Shown here piece by piece: positions 1 through 8,375 of a stretch of DNA of 64,000 nt; position 1 is the stretch's first letter; the number at the start of each line of letters is the position of its first letter. The notes beneath the pieces were generated by a model. It was given only the letters and a program-made list of their open reading frames with translations. It did no database searches and was not told the origin of the DNA. The stretch covers positions 1 through 64,000 of the forward strand of contig NZ_MYFN02000007.1 in NCBI RefSeq assembly GCF_004514425.2. Direction: 5' to 3'. Source of the stretch: Shinella sumterensis (GTDB lineage: Bacteria > Pseudomonadota > Alphaproteobacteria > Rhizobiales > Rhizobiaceae). The translations under genes were made by a program, and so were the position numbers.

Positions 1-287
1 AGAAAGGCCGGGAGGTGGAGACACCTTCCACGGAGCGCCAAGGCGTGCGCGACGGTTGTCAAACGGCACTGGCCATTCCGGAAACCGGCGAAGGACACCG
101 CCTTTTCGATCCTTGCAGAGAGACCGGAGTCGCGGGCAAAAACCGCCGAACGGGGCGCCGGAAGGTGTCACCTATTCATTCTCAGTCGAGGCAGCTTCCG
201 GCGCCCCGTCCGAATGCTCTTTGAAACCACGGGCGAAACCGCCGCGTGGCGCTCGGCCTGTGCCGTTTTCCAGGAGGCGGGATTTTG
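1..287. other. Left-edge sequence without a supported gene
   Basis: This stretch lies downstream of the receiver-kinase gene that ends at 288. Short open frames cross it, but their translations are rich in Arg, Pro and Ser, none has a recognisable motif, and they look like chance products of high GC. I see no tRNA, clear hairpin or repeat. Confidence 0.4.
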
Positions 288-1337
288 TCAGCGCGACGGT
301 TCGACGATACGCACCAGCAGTTCGGCGCGCGTTCCGATTTCCCGCGCCGCATAGTCGAGCCGGGCCCCGAGGCTGGTGGCCATGGCACCGATGATCTTGG
401 AGCCGAGGCCCGTGCCGCGCACGGGACCTTCGCCGCGCCAGCCGATACCGTCGTCTTCCACGAACAAAAGCGCATTTTCGCCATCGAGCCGGGTGAAGCC
501 GACGCGCACTTCGCCGCCCGTTTCGCCATAGGCATATTTGAAGGCATTCGTGACGAGCTCCGTCACGATCACGCCGAGCGACACCGCGCGATCGGTCGGC
601 ACATGCAGCGGCTCCAGCGTGCGGTTCAGCCGCACATCGCGCTCATGGCCCTGCATGGAAGCCCCAAGCTCGGTCAGAAGGGTCGAGAGATAGGCGCCCA
701 TATCGACATTGCGCACATCCTCGGAGGTGTAGAGACGGCGATGGATGCCGGCGATCGCGGTAATGCGCGCCTGCGTTTCGGAAAGCGCCTCCTTGACCGC
801 GTCGTCCACGGCGCTCGACATCTGCAGGCGGATGAGCGCGGCGGCCAGCGCCAGCGAGTTGCCGACGCGGTGGTTCACCTCCGCCAGCAGCACTTCCGCA
901 CGCTCCTTGGCCGCGCGGATCTCCTGCTCGGCTTCCAGTTTGAGGCGCTTGAGGTGGGCGTTCTCCAGCGCTTGGCCAAGCGCATTGGCCAGCAGCGGCA
1001 TGAAATCGTCGCCGACGGATTTGATGACATAGTCCGCAGCGCCGGCCTTCAGCGCCTCGACGGCGACCTGCGCATCGTTGGACCCCGTCACATAGACGAC
1101 CGGCACCGCGCCCGGCGCGCTGGCGAGCTCCTTGAGAAAGGAAAGGCCGGTGCCCGATGCCAGGAAATGATCGAGCACCACGGCGTCGAAGCCGCCTTCG
1201 GCGAACAGCTCGCGGCCCAGCTCCACATCCTCCGCATGGACAACGACATAGCCGACACGGCCAAGCGCGCGCTCGGCGAGGCGCGCCAGGATCGGATCGT
1301 CATCGATGTAGAGGAGACGGAACGGACCTTCTCTCAT
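288..1337 (-). CDS. Receiver domain fused to HisKA_2-type histidine kinase
   Basis: 349 aa. Residues about 7-120 form a receiver domain (LLYIDDDP acidic cluster, phospho-acceptor Asp in [13 protein letters not shown], Lys in YVIKS). A coiled linker follows, then a HisKA_2 phospho-acceptor helix with the motif [14 protein letters not shown], and an HATPase_c domain (N-box [12 protein letters not shown]1 box VEDDGIGW, G2 GTGLGSKII). There are no membrane segments, so it is a cytoplasmic response-regulator/kinase hybrid with the receiver at the N-terminus. It is the last gene of a three-gene operon and starts directly after the single-domain receiver gene. By inference it is controlled by phosphorylation of its own receiver and passes phosphate to a partner not encoded here. 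Family assignment is firm; the signal is unknown. Confidence 0.9.
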   Translation of the reverse strand: MREGPFRLLYIDDDPILARLAERALGRVGYVVVHAEDVELGRELFAEGGFDAVVLDHFLASGTGLSFLKELASAPGAVPVVYVTGSNDAQVAVEALKAGAADYVIKSVGDDFMPLLANALGQALENAHLKRLKLEAEQEIRAAKERAEVLLAEVNHRVGNSLALAAALIRLQMSSAVDDAVKEALSETQARITAIAGIHRRLYTSEDVRNVDMGAYLSTLLTELGASMQGHERDVRLNRTLEPLHVPTDRAVSLGVIVTELVTNAFKYAYGETGGEVRVGFTRLDGENALLFVEDDGIGWRGEGPVRGTGLGSKIIGAMATSLGARLDYAAREIGTRAELLVRIVEPSR

Positions 1338-1784
1338 TCACTGCGACTCGGGTATCTGGATCACGGAGAAGAACAGGCCGAGCTGACGGATCGCATGCGC
1401 GAAGCTTTCATACTCGACGGGCTTGGTGATGTAGACGTTCGCGCCCAGATCGTAACAGCGCTGGATTTCCCGCTCGTCGTCCGTCGTCGTGAGAATGACG
1501 ACCGGCAGGCGCTTGGTGTGGGTATTCGTCTTGATCTTCTGAAGGATATCGATGCCGGACATGTCGGGCAGGTTGAGATCGAGCAGGATCAGCAGGAAGC
1601 GTCCGGCGCTCGCCATGCCGGAACGGTCCTTGCCGAGCACGAAATCGAGCGCGTCGGTGCCGCTGGTGAAGGGCACGACCTCGTTGTGCACACCGGCCCG
1701 GCGGATGTTCTTCTCGATGAGGCGCGCGTGCCCCTCGTCGTCCTCGATCATCACGATGGTGACTTCCTTGCCCAATCCGTTCAT
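1338..1784 (-). CDS. Single-domain response regulator (Rcp1-like)
   Basis: 148 aa consisting only of a receiver domain. IEDDEGHARLIEKNI carries the acidic pocket, LLDLNLPDMSGIDIL the phospho-acceptor Asp, and ITKPVEYESF the conserved Lys-Pro. The pattern resembles the small regulators that partner phytochrome-like kinases (Rcp1 type), which have no output domain. Its start overlaps the end of the upstream CHASE3 kinase gene by 4 bp, indicating translational coupling, so that kinase is the likely phosphodonor. The downstream gene follows immediately. Output is probably by protein-protein contact or phosphorelay. Confidence 0.9.
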   Translation of the reverse strand: MNGLGKEVTIVMIEDDEGHARLIEKNIRRAGVHNEVVPFTSGTDALDFVLGKDRSGMASAGRFLLILLDLNLPDMSGIDILQKIKTNTHTKRLPVVILTTTDDEREIQRCYDLGANVYITKPVEYESFAHAIRQLGLFFSVIQIPESQ

Positions 1785-3316
1785 GCCTGCATACTCCTGA
1801 CAACTTTGCTGAGGTCGGGCGGCAGACGCAGAACGAACGTCGTCCCCTGCCCGATTTCGGATTTCACGACGATATCACCACCGAGATTTCGCATCAGTGA
1901 ACGAACATGGGCGAGCCCGATTCCCTCACCCGGCTTGTCCTGTGTGCCGGAGCGACGGAAAAGCTCGAAGACCCGCTCATGGTCTTCCGGGGCGATACCC
2001 CTGCCGTTATCGGCGAATTCGATGACGAAGCCTGCCCGACCCGCATTGCGCGCAGTGATTGAAATACGCAGCGGCCGCTCGGTCAAGCGGTACTTGATGG
2101 CGTTGTCGAACAGATTGCCGAACACCTGCTCCAGCGAAAGCCGGTCGGACACGACCGTCGGCAGGTTGTCGGCGATGGTGATGACGCCGTCGGCTTCGCT
2201 CACCTGATGGTTGACCGCGGCAGCACCGGCCTCGACCAGGTTCTTGAGATTGACGCGTTCGATCTTGAGCTCGCGGCGGCCGTCGCGCGAAATCTTCAGG
2301 ATGGCGTTGATCAGCCCGTCCATTTTCTTGGTGGAGGACCGGATGAAGCCGATCGCTTCCGGCAGGTCTTCGCCCGCCGCACGGCGCGCCTCGAGAATAT
2401 CCGCCTCGCTCGGCGTCTTGCCGTCGGCGAGCACGTAGCTCTGGATGGCCGCGAGCGATGCCTGCAGCTCGCTGGTAAAGCCCATGATGTTGACCAGCGG
2501 CGCACGCAGGTCGTGCGTGACGATATAGGCGAAGCGTTGCACTTCCTGGTTGGCGCGTATCAGCTCCTCGGTCCGCTCGTCCACGCGCTTTTCCAGCGTG
2601 GCGTTCAGCAGTTCCACCTCGCGCCGCGCCGCGAGGTTGTCGCGGGTATACTGCACGATGATGATGATGGCGCCGCCCAGCACGGTGATGATGGCGATGG
2701 CGCCGATCACCGTCGTCCATTGAAGGGCGCCCGCCGACCACAGCGTATCCACCACGCCCTTGCGCAGCTGCTCGTCCGCATCGTCCATGATGTTGCCGAG
2801 ACGATCGCGGATTTCGTCCATCAGCATGCGGCCGCGGTCGGTCTTGACCTGTGCGATCGCTTCCGCCTGGCGACCCTGCAACATGAGGTCGACGGTGCCG
2901 GCCAGTTCGTCGAGCTTTTCGACCACCAGCTGCTGGACGCGTTCCGCGTCCCCGGCATATTCGGGCAGCCCGCCCAGTCTGTCGGCAAAGGCCTGCTTCT
3001 GCTCCGCGACCCCGCGCAACGCATCGTCATAGGGCGCGCGGAATGCCGGATCGCCCGTGATGATGAAACCACGCTGCCCGGTTTCCGCATCCTTGAGGAT
3101 CGAAAGAAGATCGGCCGACGCCCGGCGCGCCTCGCGCTGTTCGACGAAACCGGTGAAATAGGACTGCACCTTGCCGACGAGCCACAACGATGTACCGACA
3201 ATGCCGAGCAGTGCGAAAACGCCGGCGATGAACAGGATTATGGTCGAGCGCACGAATGCGGCGTTCGATATCGGCATTCCACCCCCCGGTTTCGCCGCTT
3301 CATATGCGCTGGACAT
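1781..3316 (-). CDS. CHASE3-domain sensor histidine kinase
   Basis: 511 aa. A transmembrane helix at about 27-50 is followed by a CHASE3 extracytoplasmic domain (hallmark DAETGQRGFIITGDP), a second membrane helix at about 200-222, a coiled coil, a HisKA domain with phospho-acceptor His in IVTHDLRAPLVNIMGF, and HATPase_c (N-box NLFDNAIKYR, G1 DNGRGI, G2 GEGIGLAHV). The architecture resembles bacteriophytochrome-type kinases with the sensor replaced by CHASE3. It is the first gene of the minus-strand operon that continues with two receiver proteins. The ATG at 3316 fits the cytoplasmic N-terminus before the first helix. The ligand is not predictable. Confidence 0.9.
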   Translation of the reverse strand: MSSAYEAAKPGGGMPISNAAFVRSTIILFIAGVFALLGIVGTSLWLVGKVQSYFTGFVEQREARRASADLLSILKDAETGQRGFIITGDPAFRAPYDDALRGVAEQKQAFADRLGGLPEYAGDAERVQQLVVEKLDELAGTVDLMLQGRQAEAIAQVKTDRGRMLMDEIRDRLGNIMDDADEQLRKGVVDTLWSAGALQWTTVIGAIAIITVLGGAIIIIVQYTRDNLAARREVELLNATLEKRVDERTEELIRANQEVQRFAYIVTHDLRAPLVNIMGFTSELQASLAAIQSYVLADGKTPSEADILEARRAAGEDLPEAIGFIRSSTKKMDGLINAILKISRDGRRELKIERVNLKNLVEAGAAAVNHQVSEADGVITIADNLPTVVSDRLSLEQVFGNLFDNAIKYRLTERPLRISITARNAGRAGFVIEFADNGRGIAPEDHERVFELFRRSGTQDKPGEGIGLAHVRSLMRNLGGDIVVKSEIGQGTTFVLRLPPDLSKVVRSMQA

Positions 3317-3521
3317 TATCGTTCCCCCGCCGGATTGAAAACAGCGGATCAGCGTAACGCCCGGATTCTTTTGAAAGACTGCGGCAGCGTGTGTGTGATG
3401 CGCAATATAGTGCTGGCAAGGCCGACAGCCAGAGGCGCAGGAAAAATTTCCTTGCCGCCGGAGCCGGCACGAAATGTCGGTTTAGCGCAGTTTGGGCGTG
3501 CAAGCGCCGCGCTGCGGGTAT

Positions 3522-4439
3522 ATGCGCAAGGGCATGGACTCCAAACGAACCGGCTACGTCTTTACCCTCCTGGCCATCCTGATCTTCAGCCTTCAGGATG
3601 CCATTTCAAAACATCTCGGCGGCCTCTATTCGCCCATCTTCATCGCCATGCTGCGGTTCTGGGCGTTCGCGGCCTTCGCCTTGATCATGGCCGCGCGCAG
3701 TTCGGGCGGGCTGGGGGTCGCCATCCGGTCGAAACGTCCCTTTCTCCAGATCCTGCGCGGCACGCTGCTCGCGCTCCAGATCGTCGTCGTCATCACGGCC
3801 TTCAATGCCGTCGGCCTCGCGCATACCCAGGCGATCCTCGCCTCCGGCCCCATCTTCGTCGCGCTCCTGTCCATGCCGCTGCTCGGCGAGCGGGTGGGCT
3901 GGCGGCGCTGGACGTCGATCTCGGTGGGCCTCTTGGGCGTGCTGATCATCATCAACCCGACGGACGGCGCGTTCGATTCCAGCGTGCTCGTGCCGCTGGC
4001 GGCCGCGCTGATGTTTGCGCTCTACGCCATCACCACGCGTCTTGCCAGCCGCGACGATTCCTCGCTGACGAGCTTTCTCTACACCGGTCTTGCCGGCGCG
4101 GCGGTGCTTTCGCTGATCGGCCCGTTCTTCTGGACCAATCTCATTCCCGTCGACTGGCTCTGGATGGGGCTGTTGTGCATGACGGGCATTTCCAGCCACT
4201 ATTTCCTCATCCGCGCCTACGACCTGCTCAATGCCGCCGCCGTGCAGCCCCTCACCTATCTCCAGGTGGTGATGGCGGCGATCATCGGCGTTACCGTCTT
4301 CGGCGAGACGCTGAATGTGAACATGGTGCTGGGCTCTGCCATCGTGGTGGGCGCCGGCATGTTCACCGTCTGGCGCGAGAGCGTCGTGGCCCGGCGGATC
4401 GCGGCGGAGAACCGCGCCAAACGCGAAAAAGGAATATAA
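3522..4439 (+). CDS. DMT-superfamily permease (EamA family)
   Basis: About 305 aa with ten predicted membrane helices in two EamA repeats (first after FTLLAILIFSLQDAISKHLGG, second around ALMFALYAITTRL). This is a drug/metabolite transporter of the inner membrane. The N-terminal sequence DAISKHLG is typical of the rhizobial members. Two ATG codons compete, 3522 and 3534. I chose 3522 because 3534 would have its purine-rich stretch only 2 nt away. The C-terminus is basic (Arg/Lys-rich). The gene stands alone with its own upstream region and is followed by the S24 regulator. Substrate is unknown. Confidence 0.85.
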   Translation: MRKGMDSKRTGYVFTLLAILIFSLQDAISKHLGGLYSPIFIAMLRFWAFAAFALIMAARSSGGLGVAIRSKRPFLQILRGTLLALQIVVVITAFNAVGLAHTQAILASGPIFVALLSMPLLGERVGWRRWTSISVGLLGVLIIINPTDGAFDSSVLVPLAAALMFALYAITTRLASRDDSSLTSFLYTGLAGAAVLSLIGPFFWTNLIPVDWLWMGLLCMTGISSHYFLIRAYDLLNAAAVQPLTYLQVVMAAIIGVTVFGETLNVNMVLGSAIVVGAGMFTVWRESVVARRIAAENRAKREKGI

Positions 4440-4533
4440 TCCTTTTTTCTTTACTCGAAAAACGTCCTTCGCTATAGTCCGCCTCATCGGACAGGCTTTG
4501 GCTGGTCCAACGCCTTGGCAGGGTTTTCGCAGT

Positions 4534-5196
4534 ATGTTTTCCCATGACCGGATATGGGCGGCGATCGACGCCCTCGCCGAGCGCAACCGTCTTTCCCCGT
4601 CCGGGCTTGCCCGCCGCGCCGGGCTCGATCCGACGTCCTTCAACAAGTCGAAGCGGCAGGGTGCCGACGGCCGCCAGCGCTGGCCCTCGACGGAATCCAT
4701 CGCCAAGGTGCTCGACGCCACTTCCGCGACCATCGACGAATTCTTCGCGCTGGGCGACACGGGCCGGGACAGCGGCCTGCCGCAGGGCGCCTTTCCGCCG
4801 CAGGCCGGCACGATACCGCTGCTCGGCTTCGCACAGGCCGGCGCCGGCGGCTTCTTCGACGATGGCGGCTTTCCCGCCGGCCAGGGCTGGGATGTGGTGG
4901 AGTTTCCCGCCTCTCCCGACCGGAAGCCCGGCGTCTACGCGCTCGAGGTGCAGGGCGACAGCATGCTGCCACTCTACCGCGACGGCGATATCCTGATCGT
5001 CGAGCCGGGCGCGCAGGTGCGCCGGGGCGACCGGGTGGTCGTCAAGACGCGCGAGGGCGAGGTCATGGCCAAGATGCTCCACCGCCAGAGCCCGCGTGCC
5101 ATCGAGCTCCTGTCGCTCAACCCGGAGCATCCGAACCGCAGTTTCGACATGGAAGAGGTCGACTGGATCGCCCGCATCATCTGGGCGAGCCAGTAA
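4534..5196 (+). CDS. LexA/CI-like S24 transcriptional regulator
   Basis: 220 aa. Residues 5-75 form a helix-turn-helix region (SPSGLARRAGLDPTSFNKSK). Residues about 93-218 are an S24 (LexA/UmuD) fold. Ser143 in VQGDSMLPLYRDGD and Lys180 in EVMAKML are 37 residues apart, the same spacing as the Ser-Lys dyad of LexA. Ala-Gly dipeptides at 102-105 (FAQAGAGG) lie where LexA-type repressors cleave themselves. The start at the ATG of MFSHDRIWAAI is conserved-looking; a longer TTG start is less likely. This is a stand-alone chromosomal regulator and not lexA itself. A RecA-stimulated cleavage switch is plausible but inferred. Confidence 0.85.
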   Translation: MFSHDRIWAAIDALAERNRLSPSGLARRAGLDPTSFNKSKRQGADGRQRWPSTESIAKVLDATSATIDEFFALGDTGRDSGLPQGAFPPQAGTIPLLGFAQAGAGGFFDDGGFPAGQGWDVVEFPASPDRKPGVYALEVQGDSMLPLYRDGDILIVEPGAQVRRGDRVVVKTREGEVMAKMLHRQSPRAIELLSLNPEHPNRSFDMEEVDWIARIIWASQ

Positions 5197-5205
5197 CGCC
5201 CGCCC

Positions 5206-6087
5206 TCACCCGCCATAGAGGTTGATGGGGAAATAACGCAGGTAGATTTCCTGCAGGCGCCCGCTGCGCGACAGGGCGAGAAGCGCGTGATCCATGGCCC
5301 CGGCCAGGGCTTCGTCCTCCTTGCGGACCATGATCGTCAGCCCCTCGCCGAGAAACGTCTCGGACAGATAGGGGCCATCGAACAGGCGGCAGCAACCGGC
5401 CGATTCCGAGCCGCTCGTCCAGAAGGCGAGCTGCATGCCGTCGCCGAAGACCGCGTCGACCTTGCCGTCCTTCAAGGCCGCGAGCAGCGCCGCGCGGTCG
5501 GGAAAGGCCTGCGCCGTCACACGCGGGAAGAAGGCCTTCAACATGGCCTCATGGGCGCTTGCCGCAACGACCCCCACCGCCTTGCCGTCGAGCGCGGCCG
5601 CCGTCTCACCGGAAGGCAACCGCGCCTTTGCCACGGCAAACCGGGCGGGAAGGCGCATGAACGGCCGCGAGAAGGCAAAGCGCTTGCGCAGGTCTGCCGT
5701 CACGGCGACGCCGGCCACGATCGCCTCGCCGTTGCCGTCGCTCAGCGCAGTTTCGAGTTCCGGAAAGGTCACGGCCTGGATCTGGCATTTGTCGGTGAGC
5801 TGCAATTCGCGGCAGATCTCGCGCACCAGATCGACATGAAAGCCGGCGAGCTTGCCCGTCTGGTCGATGAAGTTGAAGGGCGGAAAATCCACCGTCGTCA
5901 GGAAGCGCAGCCGCACGATGCCGGAGAGATCCGGCCGGGCGATGCGCTCGCGCGTGTCGAACAGGATCGGAAGATCGACGGTGCTGCGGTCCTGCGCCAC
6001 GGCCGGCAGCGGCACGGCCGCCATCATCGACAGGCAAAGCGCCAGGAACCCGCAAATTTTAGGGGATGAAATTTTGCGCGACCACAT
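5206..6087 (-). CDS. Periplasmic solute-binding protein (SBP_bac_3 family)
   Basis: About 293 aa. The start chosen gives a Sec signal peptide (MWSRKISSPKICGFLALC, cleavage after PAVAQ). The mature protein has the amino-acid-type SBP_bac_3 fold: LRFLTTVDFPPFNFIDQTGKLAGFHVDLVREI, then AIVAGVAVTADLRKRFAFSRPF, then DAVFGDGMQLAFW. These are hallmarks of polar amino-acid binding proteins of ABC importers, but no permease or ATPase gene is adjacent, so it is an orphan binding protein. It is divergent from the glycosyltransferase gene with a very short shared upstream region. Ligand unknown. Confidence 0.85.
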   Translation of the reverse strand: MWSRKISSPKICGFLALCLSMMAAVPLPAVAQDRSTVDLPILFDTRERIARPDLSGIVRLRFLTTVDFPPFNFIDQTGKLAGFHVDLVREICRELQLTDKCQIQAVTFPELETALSDGNGEAIVAGVAVTADLRKRFAFSRPFMRLPARFAVAKARLPSGETAAALDGKAVGVVAASAHEAMLKAFFPRVTAQAFPDRAALLAALKDGKVDAVFGDGMQLAFWTSGSESAGCCRLFDGPYLSETFLGEGLTIMVRKEDEALAGAMDHALLALSRSGRLQEIYLRYFPINLYGG

Positions 6088-6142
6088 TACAATCAACTTG
6101 GGGTTTAAGACGGGGGCAGCCGTGACAGCGGCTGCGGGCTGC

Positions 6143-8110
6143 ATGCGACTGGCAGAATATCCCGACGACATCGCTTTCGCTACCGCAATCGGCGTCCTGC
6201 CGGCACGTCATGTGGCGCGGCCGGCGCATCCACCCGTCCCGCCGAAGTTCCTGACGGAAGCGCATCTCTTCCGCCGGCTCGGAATTTCCAAGGTGCTCAT
6301 ATCGCACATGCTGGTGCGGGCGAACCGCAACGGCACCACGCTGGAGGCCGAGCTTCTGGCCAGCGGCGCGGTCCTCGAAAGCACCTATTACGAGGCGCTT
6401 GCCGAGATCCTCGATCTCCCCTTCCTGCCCGAGCTCGATCCCGCCCAGGTGGAGGATATCGCGGGCGCCGACAGCCAGCTTCTCGATCCCACAGTCGTTC
6501 GTCTGCGCCATCCCGTGCGGCCGCCCGTCACCGCGATCGTGCCGAACGCGGCGCGGCTCGGCGATCTGGCCGAGCGGCTGGCGCAGTCGCCGGACCTGCG
6601 CACGACGCTTGTGGCAACGACACCATCGGCCCTGCGGTCCGCCCTCTGGCGGGCCGGCCGGAAGCGACGGCTGCGCGAAAGCGTCGACCGGCTCTTCGGC
6701 AGCGCGCCCGAGGCGAGCGCACGCATCACGCTATGGGGGCGGCAAGGCTTTTATACCGGCGCGGCGCTCACGCTGACACTTGCGCTCACCGTCGCGGAGC
6801 CGACGGCGACGCTCCTTGTGCTGCATATCGTCCTCAGCTTCTTCTTCTTCGCCACGTTCTTCATCCGCCTCGTGGCGCTCGTCGCCACGAAACGGCAGCA
6901 GAAACGTCTGCGCCCGGCACCCCCCGCCGGCCGCCGGCCCGTCTATTCGATCTTCATCGCCCTCTATCGGGAGGCGGCGGTCGTCCCGCAGCTCATCGAC
7001 ACGCTGGACAGGCTTGAATGGCCGGCGAGCCGCCTCGACATCAAGCTGATCTGCGAGGCGGACGACCAGGCGACGCTCGATGCGCTGGCTGCCACGCGTC
7101 TTGGCCCGCAATACGAGGTGGTGGCGGTGCCGCCCGGGCGGCCGCGCACCAAGCCGAAAGCGCTGACCTATGCGCTGGGCGCGGCGCGCGGCGAGTATCT
7201 CGTGATCTACGACGCGGAAGACCGCATCGACCCGATGCAGCTGGAGGAAGCCTGGCGCACCTTCGAGGCCGGCCCACCGGAGATCGTCTGCCTCCAGGCG
7301 CCGCTCGTCATCACCAATGCCCGGGAGAGCTGGATAAGCGCACTCTTTGCGCTGGAATATGCGGGCCTTTTCCGGGTGCTGTTGCCGCGCCTTGCCGCCG
7401 CGCGCATGCCGATGCCGCTCGGCGGCACGTCGAACCATTTTCGCACACGCATCCTGCAGGCCGTCGGCGGCTGGGATCCCTTCAACGTCACGGAGGACGC
7501 CGATCTCGGCCTGCGCCTTTACCGGAAAGGCTTTCGTTGCGGCACGCTCACCCGCCCGACCTACGAGGAGGCGCCGACCGAGGTCCGTGCCTGGCTCGGC
7601 CAGCGCAGCCGGTGGTTCAAGGGCTGGCTGCAAACCTGGCTGGTGGTGATGCGGCGCCCCTCCATGCTCATAAGGGAAATGGGGCTGGGCGCCAGCATCG
7701 TCTTCCAGGTGCTGATCGGCGGGCTCATCCTGTCCTCGCTCGCCCACCCGCTGGTCGTCGCCTATGTCGCCGTGATCACCGGGCAGCTGCTATCGGGGCA
7801 GGCCTATACCGTGGGGCCGATGCAGCTGACACTGTTCGTCATGGACATGGCGAACATCTTCGGCAGCTACGCCATCTTCATCGCGCTCGGACGGGCGGGC
7901 ATGACACTGCCCGAGCGGGCGGCCGTCGGCCGCAAATGGATGCTGACGCCCGTCTACTGGCTGCTCGCCTCCCGCGCCGCATGGCGCGCCGTGCGCGAAC
8001 TGCGCAGCAATCCGTTCTTCTGGAACAAGACCGCGCATCGCCCGGCGCAGACAGACGCGAAGACGGCGGTCACAAACCAAATGGTGTCGGAGGCGGAACA
8101 GAGTTTGTAA
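6143..8110 (+). CDS. Membrane glycosyltransferase family 2 with N-terminal GspE/MshE-like domain
   Basis: About 655 aa from the ATG at 6143; a GTG at 6122 in the same frame is possible. Residues about 40-110 resemble the small N-terminal domain of type II secretion ATPases (LISHMLVRANRNGTTLEAELLASG). Two membrane helices follow, then a processive GT2 catalytic domain with the canonical series: CEADDQAT, YDAEDRIDP, TEDADLGLRL and the QRSRW motif in LGQRSRWFKGW. At least four C-terminal helices follow. It looks like a cellulose-synthase-type or beta-glycan polymerase. No partner polysaccharide genes are adjacent, so the product is unknown. Confidence 0.85.
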   Translation: MRLAEYPDDIAFATAIGVLPARHVARPAHPPVPPKFLTEAHLFRRLGISKVLISHMLVRANRNGTTLEAELLASGAVLESTYYEALAEILDLPFLPELDPAQVEDIAGADSQLLDPTVVRLRHPVRPPVTAIVPNAARLGDLAERLAQSPDLRTTLVATTPSALRSALWRAGRKRRLRESVDRLFGSAPEASARITLWGRQGFYTGAALTLTLALTVAEPTATLLVLHIVLSFFFFATFFIRLVALVATKRQQKRLRPAPPAGRRPVYSIFIALYREAAVVPQLIDTLDRLEWPASRLDIKLICEADDQATLDALAATRLGPQYEVVAVPPGRPRTKPKALTYALGAARGEYLVIYDAEDRIDPMQLEEAWRTFEAGPPEIVCLQAPLVITNARESWISALFALEYAGLFRVLLPRLAAARMPMPLGGTSNHFRTRILQAVGGWDPFNVTEDADLGLRLYRKGFRCGTLTRPTYEEAPTEVRAWLGQRSRWFKGWLQTWLVVMRRPSMLIREMGLGASIVFQVLIGGLILSSLAHPLVVAYVAVITGQLLSGQAYTVGPMQLTLFVMDMANIFGSYAIFIALGRAGMTLPERAAVGRKWMLTPVYWLLASRAAWRAVRELRSNPFFWNKTAHRPAQTDAKTAVTNQMVSEAEQSL

Positions 8111-8241
8111 AACCGTTCAAAAACGGAGCGGCGGTCTTGAGGCAAGTCGGAAGATTACACAGGCGCGAGCCGAATCGCGCTTGAAAACAAGCAAGTGACA
8201 TGAAGTGACACGCCGCCGCCGTAAGTAATTGAATTTTTTGG

Positions 8242-8312
8242 AGCGGGTAGCGGGAATCGAACCCGCGCGTTCAGCTTGGGAAGCTGACAGGCTACCATTA
8301 CATCATACCCGC
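8242..8312 (-). tRNA. tRNA-Gly(CCC)
   Basis: Read on the minus strand, a cloverleaf is visible: acceptor GCGGGTA pairs with TACCCGC, D-loop GTAATGGTAGC, anticodon arm TCAGC-TTCCCAA-GCTGA with anticodon CCC, and T-arm GCGGGTTCGATTCCCGC. CCA is not encoded. It lies between the glycosyltransferase and dcd. Confidence 0.93.
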
Positions 8313-8375
8313 AGGGCAGCGCCGAGGCCGCACTCATTCAACAGTTCTCGGGATGTGTCAAGCTGCTGCCAGGCG

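Noticed and set aside
246-2207. A 653-aa open frame on the plus strand
   Set aside because: It is antisense to the receiver-kinase and receiver genes, rich in Arg, His, Gly and Ala, and has no motif; the minus-strand proteins explain the sequence completely.
2207-4477. A 756-aa open frame on the plus strand
   Set aside because: It crosses the kinase gene antisense and the DMT permease in another frame. Composition is typical of high-GC shadow frames.
4534-5196. S24 regulator as evidence of a prophage
   Set aside because: No integrase, structural or lysis genes, no attachment repeats, and the flanking genes are ordinary chromosomal genes.
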